Shown piece by piece: positions 61,635 through 64,000 of a stretch of 64,000 bases of DNA. A program made the translations under genes and the position numbers. A model generated the notes under the pieces. The model saw nothing but the letters and a program-made list of their open reading frames with translations, was not told the origin of the DNA and ran no database searches. Numbering within the stretch: the stretch's first letter is position 1; the number at the start of each line of letters is the position of its first letter. Source of the DNA: JBHIYN01 sp041984235 (GTDB lineage Bacteria; Pseudomonadota; Gammaproteobacteria; Ga0077536); the NCBI GenBank assembly GCA_041984235.1, contig JBHIYN010000012.1:103410-167409 (forward strand). The letters are read 5' to 3'.

Positions 61635-63602
61635 TCAGCGCAGCCCGTAGCGCGCGAGGCGCCGGTAGAGCGTGTTGCGCGAGATCCCCAGCGCCCGGGC
61701 GGCCGCCGAGCGATTGCCGTCGTGGAGCGTGAGTTGCCTGAGGATGGCGTGACGCTCGACCTGTTCGATGGTCGCTGTCGCGGGTGACGCGTCGTCCGTT
61801 CCCGGTGCTGCGCGCAGCGTGGCATCCGCGGGCAGCGCAGTAACATCGAGGGTGGGGTCGGAACCCAGCACGTACATGCTCTCGACCACACCACGCAGCT
61901 CGCGCACGTTGCCTCGCCAGGTGCGCTGGCCGAGGGCATCGAGCAGGCGGCCGGTCGCGCGCTTCGGCCCCAGTCCATGTTGCTGGTTGAGTTCGATCAC
62001 GAAGGCCTCGACCAGCGCGGGAATGTCCTCGCGGCGCTCACGCAGCGGCGGCACCTGCAGGGCGACGATGCGCAGGCGATAGTAGAGATCCTCGCGAAAG
62101 TCACCGGCGGCGACCGCGCCGCCGAGATCGCGATTGCTCGCTGCGATCACGCGGACGTCCGGCCGGCGCTCACGATGACCGCCGATGCGCGTGACCACGC
62201 CGTCCTGCAGCACGCGCAGGAGCTGCACCTGGACCTCGGGGGGCAGCTCGCCGACCTCGTCGAGGAACAGCGTGCCGCCGTCAGCCTGCTCGAACTTGCC
62301 GGCGCGCCCGTGCGGCAGGGCGCCGGTGAAGGCGCCCGGCTCGTGGCCGAACAGCTCGCTGGCGGCCAGCTCGCGGGTCAGGGTACCGCAGTTGACGGCG
62401 ACCCACGGACCGGCGGCACGTGCCGAGGCGTCGTGAATGGCGCGCGCAAAGCGTTCCTTGCCGGTCCCGGTTTCGCCGCTGAGCAGGACCGGGCTGGACG
62501 TCGCCGCCGCGCGGCTGGCCAGTACCTTGAGTGCATGCAGCGCGGGACTGCTGCCGACGATGCTGTCGAAGGCGGGCGCGATACTGCTGTCGCCGTGCCG
62601 CACGAGTGCACTGCGCGGCGCGCGGCGCACCCCGTCCAGGACCAGCAGTCCCCCCGCCCAGGGCTTGCCGTGGCGATACGGTTCCAGCGCCTGCGCACGC
62701 AGGTCGAAGGGCAGCTCGGGCAGGTCCTGTCCGTGTCCGTGGGTGCTGTCCGGTGGCGCCAGCAGCGCGGCGCCGCGCGTCATTGTGGCGGCGAGGTCGC
62801 GGTCGCGAAACAGGGCGTGTGCGTGGCCATTGCCCGTGACCAGGCGTCCCTTGCGGTCGAGCAGGACCAGCGCTTCGTTGGACCAGCGCGGCAGGTTGGC
62901 CTGGTACCACTCCAGCAGCTGTACCTGGCGTGCCAGCTCACGCGAAGTCAGGGTCTGCTCGATCTGCTGCGCGGCGGTCGCAGCCAGCGCCAGGGTATGA
63001 CCGTGGTGGGTCTCGCCGAAGGTGGTGATGTCGATGACGCCCAGCAATTCGCCGTCGACGCGATCGTGCACCGGCGCAGCGGCGCAGCACCAGACCTTGG
63101 CGACCGCACAGTAGTGCTCGACACTCTGCACCTCGGTCGGGGTGCGGGTTGCGATGGCGGTGCCGATGGCGTTGGTACCGGCCTCTTCCTCGCTCCAGCG
63201 ATAACCGTCGTGCACGCACAGACTCGCGCCGCGCTCGACCACCGCGCCGGCGCCCGAGACGTCGAGAATGACGCCGCGCGGATCGGCGACGACCAGCACG
63301 CTCTGGGTATCGGTGAGCACGTCGGTGAGCAGGTCCCAGGTATTCTGTGAAGCGAGCAGCAGCTCGCGGTTGGCACTTTGCAGTTCTTCGAAGCCGGTCG
63401 CTTCGGCGACGCGCGGCGGCAGTTGTTCGATCGGCTCCACCCCGCGTGCGCGGCAGCGCCGCCACGAGGCGGCAACGACCTCGCGCAGGACCCCGTCGGC
63501 GACCTCGCCGGATTGCGTCATGGCATGCCAGGCGCGTTCGACCCGGCCGCGATAGTGCTGTTGTGTCTGGCGCGGCGTGCGCCCGATGTCGTTGTCCGGC
63601 AT
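61635..63602 (-). CDS. AcoR-like sigma-54-dependent activator
   Basis: The 655-residue protein has an N-terminal GAF-type sensor (about 70-300: GTAIATRTPTEVQSVEHYCA), an AAA+ sigma-54 domain with Walker A LLSGETGTGKERFARAI, the GAFTGA loop (HEPGAFTGALPHGR) and Walker B GGTLFLDEVGELPP, and a C-terminal Fis-type helix-turn-helix (HDGNRSAAARALGISRNTLY). The start at 63602 removes a non-domain extension that would cross the promoter region. It is divergent from the luciferase-like gene it probably controls. Confidence 0.93.
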   Translation of the reverse strand: MPDNDIGRTPRQTQQHYRGRVERAWHAMTQSGEVADGVLREVVAASWRRCRARGVEPIEQLPPRVAEATGFEELQSANRELLLASQNTWDLLTDVLTDTQSVLVVADPRGVILDVSGAGAVVERGASLCVHDGYRWSEEEAGTNAIGTAIATRTPTEVQSVEHYCAVAKVWCCAAAPVHDRVDGELLGVIDITTFGETHHGHTLALAATAAQQIEQTLTSRELARQVQLLEWYQANLPRWSNEALVLLDRKGRLVTGNGHAHALFRDRDLAATMTRGAALLAPPDSTHGHGQDLPELPFDLRAQALEPYRHGKPWAGGLLVLDGVRRAPRSALVRHGDSSIAPAFDSIVGSSPALHALKVLASRAAATSSPVLLSGETGTGKERFARAIHDASARAAGPWVAVNCGTLTRELAASELFGHEPGAFTGALPHGRAGKFEQADGGTLFLDEVGELPPEVQVQLLRVLQDGVVTRIGGHRERRPDVRVIAASNRDLGGAVAAGDFREDLYYRLRIVALQVPPLRERREDIPALVEAFVIELNQQHGLGPKRATGRLLDALGQRTWRGNVRELRGVVESMYVLGSDPTLDVTALPADATLRAAPGTDDASPATATIEQVERHAILRQLTLHDGNRSAAARALGISRNTLYRRLARYGLR

Positions 63603-63713
63603 GTGGCTGGTGGACTCCCCTGCTGCTGGCGCGGCACCCGGTGCGCGCCCGGTCGATACCGTACGGTGCAGTAGCGGCGCGGCGCAAACCGGCCCGCGAC
63701 GTTGTCCCGGCGA

Positions 63714-63732
63714 CTGTACCAGCCTGGTACAG
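63714..63732. promoter_or_regulatory. Perfect palindrome, likely activator binding site
   Basis: CTGTACCAGCCTGGTACAG is a 9-1-9 perfect inverted repeat, about 90 bases upstream of the -24/-12 element. This is the usual distance of an upstream activator sequence for a sigma-54 enhancer-binding protein, here the divergent AcoR-like regulator. The remaining part of 63603-63922 shows no gene. Confidence 0.6.
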
Positions 63733-63816
63733 CGATGTGCCGGTCCGCCACGCCGGTGACACGGTTGTGCTCCGTGCATCCTGCTCAACGTTCTGAATCG
63801 ACGACTATTTTTCTTC

Positions 63817-63832
63817 TGGCATCGGACTTGCA
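63817..63832 (+). promoter_or_regulatory. Sigma-54 promoter
   Basis: TGGCATCGGACTTGCA fits the consensus TGGCAC-N5-TTGCA with only one mismatch, and the GG and GC pairs are at correct spacing. It lies about 90 bases upstream of the luciferase-like monooxygenase start and points towards it. Confidence 0.8.
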
Positions 63833-63922
63833 GCCTTGTCCCCGCAAGCATCCGGCACGCCGGAGCAAGGAGGGCGCGCGCGCTGCCGCGCCCCGCCGAC
63901 CACGATTCCAGGGGAAGAGATT

Positions 63923-64000
63923 ATGGAAGTTGGAGCGTTTTACCTGCCCTCGGTGGGCAAGATCGAAGACATCAAGCAGGGCATGGCGGGCAAGCGCACG
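63923..64000 (+). CDS. Luciferase-like (LLM) monooxygenase, 5' end only
   Basis: An ATG at 63923 with GGGGAAGAG upstream opens a frame of 26 residues to the window edge: MEVGAFYLPSVGKIEDIKQG and so on. This start is typical of bacterial luciferase-like flavin monooxygenases. The gene follows a sigma-54 promoter and is probably induced by its substrate through the divergent regulator. Confidence 0.75.
   Translation, partial: MEVGAFYLPSVGKIEDIKQGMAGKRT

Overview
The window is a GC-rich (roughly two-thirds G+C by eye) bacterial chromosome segment, most likely from a metabolically versatile, aerobic gammaproteobacterium or close relative. This rests on the AcnD/PrpF form of the methylcitrate cycle, MsrPQ, a tRNA-Ser with encoded CCA, an AcoR-type sigma-54 activator and a wealth of acyl-CoA and flavin oxidoreductases. 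No rRNA gene or single species-diagnostic gene is present, so the genus is not claimed.

Left part (1-20635). A partial ABM-domain monooxygenase gene (1-292) is followed by a degenerate tRNA-Ser copy with a run of hairpins (543-694) and an intact tRNA-Ser(GGA) at 755-845. A genomic island of about 19.8 kb is inserted at the 3' end of this tRNA, bounded by an imperfect repeat of the tRNA end at 821-845 (attL) and 20607-20635 (attR). It carries a mercury operon (merR divergent from merTPFA); xis and a tyrosine integrase; a two-gene Tc-toxin-like locus (a short TcA-like protein and a TcB/TcC-type Rhs protein); an S24-type repressor divergent from a Cro/YdaS-like gene; an ICE-type parB cut off by an IS21-family element; higBA; and an orphan Rhs-tail-like fragment. 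Int, xis, both toxin genes and the repressor all lie on the minus strand. Repressor-type half-sites (TTAGCA/TGCTAA) occur both at the repressor promoter and upstream of xis-int, and TAGACACGAT repeats next to both att sites look like integrase arm sites. The island seems to be a decayed integrative element.

Right part (20636-64000). This is ordinary dense chromosome: a GNAT acetyltransferase, a soluble PAS chemoreceptor, mtdB-like methylene-H4MPT dehydrogenase, alpha/beta hydrolases with SCP2-like partners, an EAL-domain pseudogene, cytochrome c' with cytochrome b561, a LysR regulator, an OYE and an LLM flavoprotein. The methylcitrate operon (gntR-prpB-prpC-acnD-prpF, 33780-40451) handles propionyl-CoA. 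Around it are acyl-CoA dehydrogenases (one single, one adjacent pair), a MaoC hydratase, an enoyl-CoA hydratase, two divergent Baeyer-Villiger-type monooxygenases, an IorB-like molybdenum hydroxylase and SnoaL-like proteins. Together these suggest ring-oxygenating and beta-oxidation-like breakdown of alicyclic, terpenoid or steroid-like substrates that yield propionyl-CoA; this is inference from gene families.

Far right (55503-64000). A periplasmic redox cluster (di-haem peroxidase, cupredoxin, di-haem cytochrome c, MsrP, MsrQ) is followed by a membrane chemoreceptor. An AcoR-like sigma-54 activator is then divergent from a luciferase-like monooxygenase cut by the window end; between them are a well-spaced -24/-12 promoter and a perfect palindrome likely to be the activator site.
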